A DNA stretch of 12,089 nucleotides from Cuspidothrix sp046080565 (GCA_046080565.1 JBJTUF010000125.1:1-12089); one strand, 5' to 3'. Positions 1 through 7,191 are shown, numbered from the stretch's first letter. Program-made: numbers and translations. The notes: generated by a model not told the origin, from the sequence alone.

Positions 1-1
1 A

Positions 2-136
2 AATGCTGAATTACAAGTGATCTTTTCTGCCTCAGAGTATCCAATTTGGTCGCCCTACGACTCAACGGAAGCTGCAAATATCCTGATGCAGATGATTCAG
101 GATCACCAAGAGGCATCTACTGATGGCTGCATTTAA
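2..136 (+). CDS. C-terminal end of an unidentified protein (partial)
   Basis: An open frame enters from the left edge and ends with TAA at 134-136, giving 44 residues that include SEYPIWSPYDSTEAANILMQ. The composition is protein-like and there is no stop in this frame. I do not recognise the family. It would be convergent with the small gene at 194-499, and its stop falls inside a copy of the repeat described at 126-195. It would be the only cargo gene on the + strand seen here. The start and full length cannot be seen. Confidence 0.4.
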   Translation, partial: NAELQVIFSASEYPIWSPYDSTEAANILMQMIQDHQEASTDGCI

Positions 137-195
137 TAGTAGTTAACGAAGCACTAGAAAATAAAGATTGAGCGATCGCTTTTCTCAAAGATGTT
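126..195. repeat. Single copy of the ~70-bp intergenic repeat
   Basis: The stretch aligns along its length with the last unit of the tandem array at 2269-2339. Both share CATTTAATA.TAGTTAA, then GAAGCAC, then TTGAGCGAT, then TCAAAGATGTT. It contains one HIP1 site and runs into the stop codon of the gene at 194-499. Confidence 0.65.
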
Positions 196-499
196 AAACA
201 GTAAATTTAGACGGCTGATATTTATAACTTAATTCAAGAGCATTGCAAAAGCTATTTAGTTGATTAAGCAAAGCATTATAGTAACTGTAAGCATCCTCTT
301 GTTTATCTTGGAGATTAGCATATAAAGTTAACTCTGGTTCTGGTGCTAAGTGATCTTTGGGGATATCTAAACCGGCTTCAGTTAAGCGTGTTGAGGCAAT
401 TGCAATTAATAATGCTCCAATTGTATTAGATTCACCATTGTGAAGATCATTCAGTCCAGGTAATATTGTTTCTGCACCTGGTAATTCATTAAGATTCAT
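194..499 (-). CDS. Small protein translationally coupled to a nucleotidyltransferase
   Basis: This encodes 101 residues that I cannot assign to a family. It is acidic and probably soluble, and contains PELTLYANLQDKQEDAYSYY followed by a helical C-terminal half. Its ATG overlaps the stop of the upstream nucleotidyltransferase gene as ATGA (496-499), so the two are almost certainly one operon with coupled translation. That close pairing with an AbiEii/DUF6036-like nucleotidyltransferase suggests a partner such as the other half of a toxin-antitoxin-type pair. This is inference from context only, and no HEPN or other catalytic motif is visible. Its TAA lies within the repeat copy at 126-195. Confidence 0.7.
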   Translation of the reverse strand: MNLNELPGAETILPGLNDLHNGESNTIGALLIAIASTRLTEAGLDIPKDHLAPEPELTLYANLQDKQEDAYSYYNALLNQLNSFCNALELSYKYQPSKFTV

Positions 500-1047
500 G
501 ATTGATTTTCCTCCAGGTTATTTTCACAACGTTCAATAAATTTCTCAATTCTACTTCTAAGGATATCAGGGTTGAGAGAGGGAAATCTGATTAGTTCAGG
601 TGCAATTGCTTCAAAGCAATTTCGTAAATCATTCAAAGAGAATAATTTCTGTTTGTACATAGCTTCAATATCTTTAATATCACGGTCAAATCCCCTGGAT
701 AGTTTAGCAAGAGCTTGGGCGGTAAAATCATAGTGATAAAACGAAATTTGACCTCGTTTGCCAATGAATACACTTCTATCACGCCATCCAGGAAGAGGTG
801 GTAAGAAATCCTGGGGAGATGCTAATTCGATATTAATGTTTAATTCTTGTTTGAGTTTGGCAATAGCTTGAAAAATGCCTGGTGGTTCAGGATCTAGACG
901 AAGATCAACATCAACTGTGGAGTTACGCCATCCAATTAGTAGCGCACTAGCTCCTCCTGTAAAGTAGATGCAGCCTGAACCCTGGGCTTCTCTACCTAAG
1001 ACTTGCATCAGACGTTCTAACTTTTGAGTGTCAATGTTTTCACGCAT
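496..1047 (-). CDS. DUF6036/AbiEii-like nucleotidyltransferase-fold protein
   Basis: This 183-residue protein has the nucleotidyltransferase signature near its N-terminus: FTGGASALLIGWRNSTVDVD at about residues 29-48. It includes the paired glycines G31-G32, the R-x-S-T segment and two aspartates, D46 and D48, spaced as the metal ligands of the Pol beta-like fold. A stretch starting NINIELASPQDF resembles the region after the catalytic strand in DUF6036/AbiEii relatives. Family members transfer nucleotides, and several act in toxin-antitoxin or phage-defence pairs; the direction of activity here is unknown. The ATG at 1047 is the only ATG near the N-terminus, and no clear Shine-Dalgarno sequence precedes it. 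The downstream gene overlaps by 4 bp. Confidence 0.75.
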   Translation of the reverse strand: MRENIDTQKLERLMQVLGREAQGSGCIYFTGGASALLIGWRNSTVDVDLRLDPEPPGIFQAIAKLKQELNINIELASPQDFLPPLPGWRDRSVFIGKRGQISFYHYDFTAQALAKLSRGFDRDIKDIEAMYKQKLFSLNDLRNCFEAIAPELIRFPSLNPDILRSRIEKFIERCENNLEENQS

Positions 1048-1071
1048 ATTTTTATTAATATATTGTTTGGA

Positions 1072-1168
1072 TATTGAGCGATAGCGAAGCGCGACCTAGG
1101 AATCGCACCAAATCAATATTATCAATATTAATGATCGCAGTTAATCACAGTTAAAGATACTTAAATCG
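1072..1168. repeat. Divergent copies of the ~70-bp repeat plus a GCGCGACCTAGGAATCGC motif
   Basis: The segment between the nucleotidyltransferase and S1 genes carries TTGAGCGATAGCGAAGCGCG followed by ACCTAGGAATCGC, which recurs at 2091-2117. It also carries ATCGCAGTTAATCACAGTTA at about 1134, identical to the start of the unit at 2041. It ends at the stop codon of the S1-domain gene (1169). No gene is apparent in this stretch. Confidence 0.55.
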
Positions 1169-1501
1169 TTATGCTGCTGATGATCGATCGCTTGTTGCGG
1201 GAATTTTGAGATGTACCAATGCTTTCTGTAAGACACTGGGCTTAACACTCAACCAAATTTGATTGCGATCATCTTCGGTATACCCAACAACAACAGCCCC
1301 AATAGGTGAACCAATATCTGGATACATTTCTGGAGTCATATCTCCACTATCAACAAAATCAGTAATCTGAACAAGACCCTTGACTGCTTCATCATCTAAA
1401 CTAACAAAAATCCCAAACGGCACCTGATACTCGACTGTACCGTGAATCAGTTCACCTAACCGATATTTAGATTTGATTTTTTGCCAAAACTGATCGCTCA
1501 T
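1169..1501 (-). CDS. Single-domain S1 RNA-binding protein
   Basis: The 110-residue product is nearly all one S1/OB-fold domain. The strand starting GELIHGTVEYQVPFGIFVSL, at about residues 16-35, is followed by VKGLVQITDF, a shorter-than-usual insert, and the closing strands VVVGYTEDDRNQIWLSVK. S1 domains bind single-stranded RNA. A lone S1 domain of this size may act as an RNA-targeting adaptor or as a partner protein. The ATG at 1501 is supported by AAGG at 1509-1512, seven bases upstream. The upstream ADP-ribosyltransferase-like gene ends four bases before this ATG, so the two form an operon. A partner or antitoxin role is inference from that pairing. Confidence 0.75.
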   Translation of the reverse strand: MSDQFWQKIKSKYRLGELIHGTVEYQVPFGIFVSLDDEAVKGLVQITDFVDSGDMTPEMYPDIGSPIGAVVVGYTEDDRNQIWLSVKPSVLQKALVHLKIPATSDRSSAA

Positions 1502-1505
1502 AGCA

Positions 1506-1847
1506 CTACCTTGGTTTTAATACTCTTGGATATTGGTTAAGGATAGGAAACAAATGATGAGGAACTGGTAATTCAAATTGCTCTGTGCCTTGATAGGGTT
1601 TTTCCAGGGGTTTGAAATATTGTTCATAGATTTCTGAGTCTATTGTAACTTCCAAAATCCCGTCTTTGTAATACCGATGATACTCCTCAGCCAGACTCCT
1701 ACTATTTGGTGCTGCAAAATAGCACTTACCGTCCGCAGTTGGAGGATGGTATGGAAAATCATCAGGATGAAATCCCTTTTCTACAAGATTTTGCCCTTTG
1801 CCTTTTTGAGTGGCTTTATAAATTGTAATAGTCTTTATCGTATTCAA
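1506..1847 (-). CDS. Possible ADP-ribosyltransferase-fold (ART/RES-like) small protein
   Basis: The protein has about 113 residues. The order of motifs resembles small ART-fold toxins: an N-terminal strand ITIYKAT, then a GF-turn (EKGFHPDDF), a central GKCYFA segment with an aromatic-alanine pair, a helix of the SLAEEYHRYY type, and a C-terminal strand with an acidic residue (EQFELPVP). I cannot assign a catalytic triad with confidence, so this family call is tentative. There is no ATG anywhere in the frame. The best start is TTG at 1847, and an in-frame stop lies 12 bases upstream (1860-1862). Either TTG is used or the original start has been lost. It is the first gene of a two-gene unit with the S1-domain protein. 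Confidence 0.5.
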   Translation of the reverse strand: MNTIKTITIYKATQKGKGQNLVEKGFHPDDFPYHPPTADGKCYFAAPNSRSLAEEYHRYYKDGILEVTIDSEIYEQYFKPLEKPYQGTEQFELPVPHHLFPILNQYPRVLKPR

Positions 1848-2344
1848 ACAAAAGAGAATTTATTAAGTAGAGATTTTTTTGCAATTCTAATAATATAGAG
1901 CAATTTTCACAACTATTCAAAATTTTCTATCAGTAGCGATCGCATTTCCCCAATATTAGCGATCGCAGTTAAAGAAGCACAAGACAATGGATTTTGAGCG
2001 AACTGCTTGCAGCAGCGCTTCGCTATCGCTTACCCATGATATCGCAGTTAATCACAGTTTAAGAAAGCACAAGACAATGGATTTTGAGCGATCGCACTAG
2101 CGCGACCTAGGAATCGCTTACCGATGAGATCGCAGTTAATCCCAGTTAAGGAAGCACAAGATAATGGATTTTGAGCGATCGCTTCCCTCCCTGTAGGTAT
2201 CGCACTTAATAACAGTTATGGAAGTACAAGAAGAGGGAAATTGAGCGATCGCTTCCCTATCTGTAAACATCTCATTTAATAATAGTTAAGGAAGCACAAA
2301 AAAGAAGTTGAGCGATATCGCTTTTTTCAAAGATGTTTAACTGG
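1848..2344. other. Gene-free stretch dominated by repeats
   Basis: About 500 bases without a credible gene. The right three quarters is the five-copy array at 1962-2339. Positions 1848-1961 hold the upstream region of the ART-like gene, AT-rich around 1860-1925, followed by two HIP1 sites. No RNA gene was recognised. Confidence 0.6.
1962..2339. repeat. Five tandem copies of a 70-88 bp repeat with HIP1 palindromes
   Basis: Units begin at about 1962, 2041, 2129, 2199 and 2269. The core is ATCGCAGTTAATCACAGTTA, then GGAAGCACAAGA.AATGGATT, then TTGAGCGATCGCTTCCCT. Units 3 and 4 are each 70 bp. Units 1 and 2 are longer because of an inserted segment such as CTAGCGCGACCTAGGAATCGC. Unit-to-unit divergence rises toward the right. 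The last unit ends a few bases before the stop codon of the specificity-subunit gene at 2345. The repeat is not a CRISPR: there are no constant short repeats with unique spacers. Confidence 0.85.
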
Positions 2345-3115
2345 TTATGCCGCCGTTTGCTCTGAAACTGGTTCTTGATAAAACTCCACTATTTTATCTT
2401 TTACCGAAGCCGATACTTGGGACTTCAATTCAGATAATTCCTTTTCGTAAGAAGCCATAGATTCGATAATCTTTAGACTTTTTTCATTATAGTCTGCAAA
2501 GCATTTATTTATATCGGTTTCGCTGTTTAGCAAGCACTCTGGAGTAGGTAAGTTGTTTATAATTGGCTGTGCAATGTTTTTTTGACAAGCACCTGCCGCC
2601 ATTGCTGTAAGGTATTTTTGAACGTCAAATAAGTTGATATAAGCTGCAATCGTGTTAGCAGAGAAACCTTCTTTAATTTTTGCAGTTATCACAAAACCAG
2701 AAGCTACATAAGAATATTCATCAAAATTAAAAGAAGCGTGATTTGTTGATAATGCTACGCCAATAGTACCTGATCTTGTAATAAGAATCATATTTGGCTC
2801 TAATTCAAAGTAAGAGGTCAGGTCTTTTACTTCGTCAGTCAAATAGTTTTGATTTTTCTCAATCAGACCATATTCTTTGATTTGTGAAACTGAAAGATAC
2901 AAAATATCAGTTTTTTCCATTGAATAGTAGTCGGTTGTGATATTCATGCCGTTTCGCACGTTCTCCAAAACCGAGCCAAGCGCAACCCAAGTAATTTTCT
3001 CATTAGAAAAGAAATTATCTGCGACTTGGATATTATGTATAAAATGGGTATCACATCTGATGGGTGAAAATGCCGCCAAATAATTGAGTGAGTTTTTTTC
3101 CATTATTATTGCCAT
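2345..3115 (-). CDS. Restriction-modification specificity subunit (HsdS-like, one target-recognition domain)
   Basis: The 256-residue protein shows one type I-style target-recognition domain. ITWVALGSVLENVRNGMNIT marks the entry strand, ILITRSGTIGVAL is the central motif, and GACQKNIAQPIINNLPTPE is the exit motif that precedes the conserved helix. The C-terminal 60 residues form a heptad-rich helix (SLKIIESMASYEKELSELKS). Classical HsdS has two such domains (about 400 residues), so this half-size form would have to dimerise or recognise a half site. It reads in the same direction as the nuclease-methylase gene and its ATG lies inside that gene's last codons (10-bp overlap). A second ATG at 3103, just past the upstream stop, is an alternative start. 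It presumably directs DNA binding of the fused enzyme. Confidence 0.85.
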   Translation of the reverse strand: MAIIMEKNSLNYLAAFSPIRCDTHFIHNIQVADNFFSNEKITWVALGSVLENVRNGMNITTDYYSMEKTDILYLSVSQIKEYGLIEKNQNYLTDEVKDLTSYFELEPNMILITRSGTIGVALSTNHASFNFDEYSYVASGFVITAKIKEGFSANTIAAYINLFDVQKYLTAMAAGACQKNIAQPIINNLPTPECLLNSETDINKCFADYNEKSLKIIESMASYEKELSELKSQVSASVKDKIVEFYQEPVSEQTAA

Positions 3116-5586
3116 AATCGCAATCCTTTTAGTTTTCCTAAAACTGTATCCTTGTCTTGATCATCAATTCTGCCCCAAGAGTGGGCATACTTTAGATTAT
3201 AAATTCTTTGTCCATCACTATCGTAAATTGCCATAAGTTCATTAGGCTTATCTTTTGAACCTTTTTTTCCTGCCTTGTATCCCATATTTGAGATAGAAAA
3301 GTTGTAAAACTTACTTATGTTTATCTTAGTGACTTGAAGCAGCACCCACCTATTGCGAACGCTTAAAACAGTATCTCTTATTTTCTTTTTCAACTGGTTA
3401 AAGTTGTCTGGATTGAATAAAAACTCATCAGTAAAGTAAGGTAAAATAATAAAGCTATGTCCAAATTCATCATCTAAGAAATTTTGGATTTTATCTACAA
3501 GCAATTTAATGGTGGTGTCTTTATCTTCGTATGATAATTCAAAACTTACTTTGTTTTTTGGAACACCTAGAATAGTTTGTAAAAGGCTATATTTTTCCTC
3601 AAAAGAAATCGTAAATTTATCCCATAATACTTGGAAAGATTCTTCTTCTTGTTGTGTCTTTTTACTTGCAAATAAAAGGCTTGTAGATGTAGTAGTATGA
3701 GGTGAAAAAGCATGATTTGGAAGCGAAACTATTGCCTTGATATTAAAATGTTTGTAAAGAAATAATCGGCCATTAACATCATCTTCCACTGAAAAGAAAC
3801 TCTCAGGTAAAACAACGCCAATTCTTCCATTGGGTTTTAGCAACTGATACCAGCGTTCTAGAAAATACGCTTCTGACTTCCCGCTTATCTCAAAATTCTG
3901 CTGAACAGATGTCCTGTTTATTTTGACATTGAATGGTGGATTTGCAATGATCACATCAAATCTATCAATCGTGCTTTTAGGATAATACGGTCTATCGGTT
4001 TTTTGTTTGGAAGAAAGTATATTGTTTGCCCCTGTCACTTCAAGCTTTGAGTAATTTTCAAAACTGTCTAAACCATCCGTACCATAGATATTTGTGCTAC
4101 CGTCTCCATGAAGAATCATATTGATTTGACAAGCAGTTGCCAATACTTGCTCATTATCTATTCCATAGACGTAATCTATCACCCATTTATAAGCGTTATT
4201 TCCCGATATTTGCCGTTCGATAAAATCATCAATATCGTCATCGCCTAATGAAATAGTTGCGCGATTTTCGTCAACGTATTTCTGAACATACTTCATATAA
4301 TGCACAAGAAAAGTGCCAGTTCCGCAACTTGGATCAATTACAAAAGGTAATCTGTATCGGCTATCTTCATCAGGGTTTCGGAGTTTTTCACTCACCAAAC
4401 TTTCGACTTCAAGCACGGCTAAAATAAATAAAACAATATTGGGGTGCGTCAGAAAAAGCCCTTTGGTTTGCTTGAAGGCTTCCCTGATAACCATTTCATA
4501 AAATTCCCCCAATATATCTACGTTTCGGTATTTGCTTTTCTGGAATGAAAGCTGACACAAGAGTTCAACACACTTACTAATCAAGTGTGGAGAAAACTCT
4601 CTAAAATCAATGCCTTTGACATCTTTCAATTCAATGTTTTTGTCCTTTGACAAGTATTCACGAAATGCTCGTCTATAAAGCAGGTCAACATCATTGGATA
4701 TTTCTTCGTCAGTCTGTGGCACACTGCCCTTAAACTTTCGTTGAAATTGATAAGCAGTGCCTTTTTTCGTTTTTCGTTCATCATAAATTTTTGCGAGTAG
4801 AACTTTGTTGAAGTTTTCAAACTTCTTGTTATCTTCCAGTGTGCCGCCCCAAATATAATCCCAAAGCATGCGCCAAACACGACGTAGAACTTCTATATCA
4901 AAGTTGTCATTAAGGTCTTTGAATTGCTTTTGGAGGTTTTCTTCATGGCCAGAAAGTTTGACAAATATATCCTGAATAACAGGTTTTTCATCTGGGCGAA
5001 CAACATCAACAAGGTGTGGTGTTCTGCCTTGCCTTGTCCATTCATCATAAGTTTTGGATATACTGGTATCTATACCAATGCAATTTAAGGGGAATTGGTC
5101 TTTAGTAAGAGGAACATCAAGAGATAGGTAAAAAAGATATTTGGCTGAGTTGTATTTTACGATGTTATTGTACGGATCGAAAAGTTGTTTCTGAATAGAA
5201 CTATCGTCAACGCCCTTATAATCGTGAATGCGTTTTATTTCGCAAATTATCTCAATTTGTCCTTGCTTATTCTTTATGATGATGTCTGTCTCTACGGCTC
5301 TTGCGCCTTCTTCCCTCCTGCCACCAATAGAGAAACTATCTTCAATTTCAATGTTTTCGGGGTTATATCCGTAATTCTTTAACAGGTTGAGCAGTATCAG
5401 ACAACGAGTTAATTCTTCATCAGATGGTCTTCCTGATATTTTTTCTTCGCTTTGTATCTTCTGTCGGTTGTAAGTCAGTGTGTCATTTTCTTTATCAACA
5501 GTAACAAATTCCTTCTCGCTATCAAGATGCAAGATTGCGTTATAAAAACAGAGACGTTCTTCATCGGAGAATTTTGTTTTACTCAT
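3106..5586 (-). CDS. Fused PD-(D/E)xK endonuclease and N6-adenine DNA methyltransferase (BcgI/type IIB-like)
   Basis: This 826-residue protein combines two activities. Near the N-terminus, D101 followed by E116-I-K118 (in IEIICEIKR) fits a PD-(D/E)xK nuclease core. The middle and C-terminal parts are an HsdM/N6_Mtase domain, with AdoMet-binding motif I DPSCGTG at 418-424 and catalytic motif NPPF at 549-552, followed by PHTTTSTSLLFASK. There is no DEAD-box or other helicase signature, so it is not a type I HsdR. One polypeptide with nuclease and methylase plus a separate specificity subunit is the architecture of BcgI-type (type IIB) systems, which cut on both sides of their site. The length exceeds BcgI A, partly because of a roughly 180-residue tail. 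The start at 5586 has only weak Shine-Dalgarno character. Confidence 0.85.
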   Translation of the reverse strand: MSKTKFSDEERLCFYNAILHLDSEKEFVTVDKENDTLTYNRQKIQSEEKISGRPSDEELTRCLILLNLLKNYGYNPENIEIEDSFSIGGRREEGARAVETDIIIKNKQGQIEIICEIKRIHDYKGVDDSSIQKQLFDPYNNIVKYNSAKYLFYLSLDVPLTKDQFPLNCIGIDTSISKTYDEWTRQGRTPHLVDVVRPDEKPVIQDIFVKLSGHEENLQKQFKDLNDNFDIEVLRRVWRMLWDYIWGGTLEDNKKFENFNKVLLAKIYDERKTKKGTAYQFQRKFKGSVPQTDEEISNDVDLLYRRAFREYLSKDKNIELKDVKGIDFREFSPHLISKCVELLCQLSFQKSKYRNVDILGEFYEMVIREAFKQTKGLFLTHPNIVLFILAVLEVESLVSEKLRNPDEDSRYRLPFVIDPSCGTGTFLVHYMKYVQKYVDENRATISLGDDDIDDFIERQISGNNAYKWVIDYVYGIDNEQVLATACQINMILHGDGSTNIYGTDGLDSFENYSKLEVTGANNILSSKQKTDRPYYPKSTIDRFDVIIANPPFNVKINRTSVQQNFEISGKSEAYFLERWYQLLKPNGRIGVVLPESFFSVEDDVNGRLFLYKHFNIKAIVSLPNHAFSPHTTTSTSLLFASKKTQQEEESFQVLWDKFTISFEEKYSLLQTILGVPKNKVSFELSYEDKDTTIKLLVDKIQNFLDDEFGHSFIILPYFTDEFLFNPDNFNQLKKKIRDTVLSVRNRWVLLQVTKINISKFYNFSISNMGYKAGKKGSKDKPNELMAIYDSDGQRIYNLKYAHSWGRIDDQDKDTVLGKLKGLRLWQ

Positions 5587-5877
5587 AATCTCAATCTGTT
5601 TGGGGTTGGCTGACTATTAGTAGATAGACTTTACAGTGGCTTGTTAATTAGCACTAACGCCCCTGAATTTGAAACGGCTTACCTATTGGAGTTAAGCAGC
5701 ATAATCGTCTTATTATACAGAAATTTTGCGTTTATCTACGAGATTTTGTAGGTAAGTACAAGATTTTCAGTATATTTATCTCTGATATCCAGAAATTATC
5801 CGTATAACATCCGAATTAGGACGTTAGACAGCGTTTTCAAGATGTTCTTAACCATAGTGGTAAACCTGTTCCCACCC
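5587..5877. other. Intergenic stretch between recombinase and RM operon
   Basis: About 290 bases with no plausible gene. It must hold the RM promoter, read leftward, although I see no convincing -35/-10 pair. Most of it is occupied by the long inverted repeat at 5654-5827, described separately. HIP1 sites and the ~70-bp repeat are absent here, unlike the left part of the element. Confidence 0.5.
5654..5827. repeat. 174-bp segment bounded by imperfect inverted repeats
   Basis: The left arm CTAACGCCCCTGAATT (5654-5669) is the near-exact inverse of the right arm AATTAGGACGTTAG (5814-5827); the pairing needs one mismatch and two extra bases. A second perfect 8-bp inverted pair lies inside: CTTACCTA at 5678-5685 and TAGGTAAG at 5749-5756. 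Two near-identical CAGAAATT blocks occur in direct orientation. The outer CTAACG...CGTTAG ends recall integron attC sites (GTTAGAC at 5823-5829 fits the GTTRRRY core) or a small MITE. The other core fits poorly, so the identity is open. Confidence 0.55.
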
Positions 5878-7191
5878 CTATAAATTCTTATTCCCCAAAA
5901 CCCTCAACTTTTCCACCTCCAACCTTAACCTTTCATTCTCCATCCTCAACGCCAAAATTTCATTCTTCTGCAACTCAATTAACGACTTTTGACTAATTAC
6001 CTCACCAAAGGCTTTTTTCCTATTTTCAATCCCAAACCATCTTTGATAAGTCTTTGTATGTTCATCAACAGTATGACCTAAATTATCTGCTGCTGCTTTA
6101 ATTGGTATTCCCTGAAGATGCGCTCGAATTGCACAAGCATGGCGTAAATCATAAGGTTGAAACTCAATTCCCACTTTTCTAAACCATCTCGATATATCTC
6201 TTCGCATCCAATTAATATTTTGTACAGAGGCAATTTTTTCAAGTTTTCTTGCTAAAATATTTAATGGTTTGGGATTTTTTAAATCAAATAATTCCACCCA
6301 TTCAGTCACAAAAGGAATAACTTCTCTATATCCAGTTTTGGTATTTTTATTCACCTTCCAAGTATGATCTAGATTTTGGGGAGACATCCACCAATTAATA
6401 TCCGGTTCTACAAATAATTCCCTTGGTCTTAACCCATAGGTTGCCAACATTCCATATACCCAACGCCACATTTCCCAAGTATCTATTTCATCACTAATAT
6501 TTGTATTTTTGCGGTTGAGTGCAAATTTTTCAAAGAGGTGAAAACCAGAGATAATTTTTTCATCATCGGGAATTTCTCGATAATTAGGAGTAACTTGATC
6601 TCGTTTAACATCAAGTTGAAATCCTAAATTAAAGGTTTTTATCAAAACTGAACTTACCGCAATTAATTCATTTTTTTTATTACCATTAACTGAATTAATC
6701 ACTTCCTCAAAATTTTCCTTAGTAGCTAAAATTGTTAAATCAAAATTTCTTTTAAGTACAGATAGATAATTAGCAAAAGTATTTTCACTGGTAATAGTTT
6801 TTTGACGAGTTTGATAATATTTCTCCTCAAAAGTATCTAATAATTCCCCAATAAGTTTAACTTCTTGTTTTTCTCTAGTTCTAATTCCTAAATATTTCTC
6901 ATTCCATTGGAAAGTATGCCGAGCAATTAATTTACCTAACTCGTAACATTCTTCAATGGCAGTTTTCAAACCTTCTAAATTTGCGGGTATTCCGAAAGAT
7001 AAATCATACTGTTTTTTCGCCTTACCTAAATTACTATCTCCTGATTTTAAAGGTAGGGTAGCGCGTAATTGGAGAGAATTTCCAGTTTGTTTGATGGTAA
7101 CTTTTACTCTCTCTCTTTTTAAATTACTATTAGCCTCAATTAATTTCTGCTCAAAAACTGCTTGATACTGTAATTCTGTTATTTTCGCCAT
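5878..7191 (-). CDS. xisC: XisC-type tyrosine recombinase of the hupL element
   Basis: The protein has 437 residues with a tyrosine-recombinase catalytic domain in its C-terminal half. Arg I is R255 in TYGLRPREL. Box II reads PYDLRHACAIR, with tyrosine Y347 at the position usually held by histidine and the second arginine at R350. LGH places H373, and the nucleophile is Y382 in KTYQRW. The R-Y-R-Y pattern is what I recall for XisA and XisC of Anabaena, which excise the nifD and hupL elements in heterocysts. A leucine-rich heptad helix fills residues 401-437, perhaps for oligomerisation. The gene starts 326 bp from the border site at 7517 and reads away from it, as expected for a recombinase that cuts its own element. 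XisC in PCC 7120 is somewhat longer. Confidence 0.87.
   Translation of the reverse strand: MAKITELQYQAVFEQKLIEANSNLKRERVKVTIKQTGNSLQLRATLPLKSGDSNLGKAKKQYDLSFGIPANLEGLKTAIEECYELGKLIARHTFQWNEKYLGIRTREKQEVKLIGELLDTFEEKYYQTRQKTITSENTFANYLSVLKRNFDLTILATKENFEEVINSVNGNKKNELIAVSSVLIKTFNLGFQLDVKRDQVTPNYREIPDDEKIISGFHLFEKFALNRKNTNISDEIDTWEMWRWVYGMLATYGLRPRELFVEPDINWWMSPQNLDHTWKVNKNTKTGYREVIPFVTEWVELFDLKNPKPLNILARKLEKIASVQNINWMRRDISRWFRKVGIEFQPYDLRHACAIRAHLQGIPIKAAADNLGHTVDEHTKTYQRWFGIENRKKAFGEVISQKSLIELQKNEILALRMENERLRLEVEKLRVLGNKNL

Noticed and set aside
1962..2339. Possible CRISPR array in the repeat-rich region
   Set aside because: Units are 70-88 bp of similar sequence throughout with gradual divergence. 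There are no short constant repeats with unique spacers, and no cas genes.
4626..4880. 84-aa frame inside the RM gene
   Set aside because: It is a same-strand shadow of the 826-aa coding frame with no family likeness.
3106..5586. Type I restriction system
   Set aside because: The methylase chain carries its own nuclease domain and no helicase or HsdR gene is present in the window, so a BcgI-like type IIB system fits better.
5654..5827. A definite integron cassette site
   Set aside because: Only one end fits the GTTRRRY core, the opposite core is poor, and no integrase of the IntI type is seen. It was kept only as attC-like.
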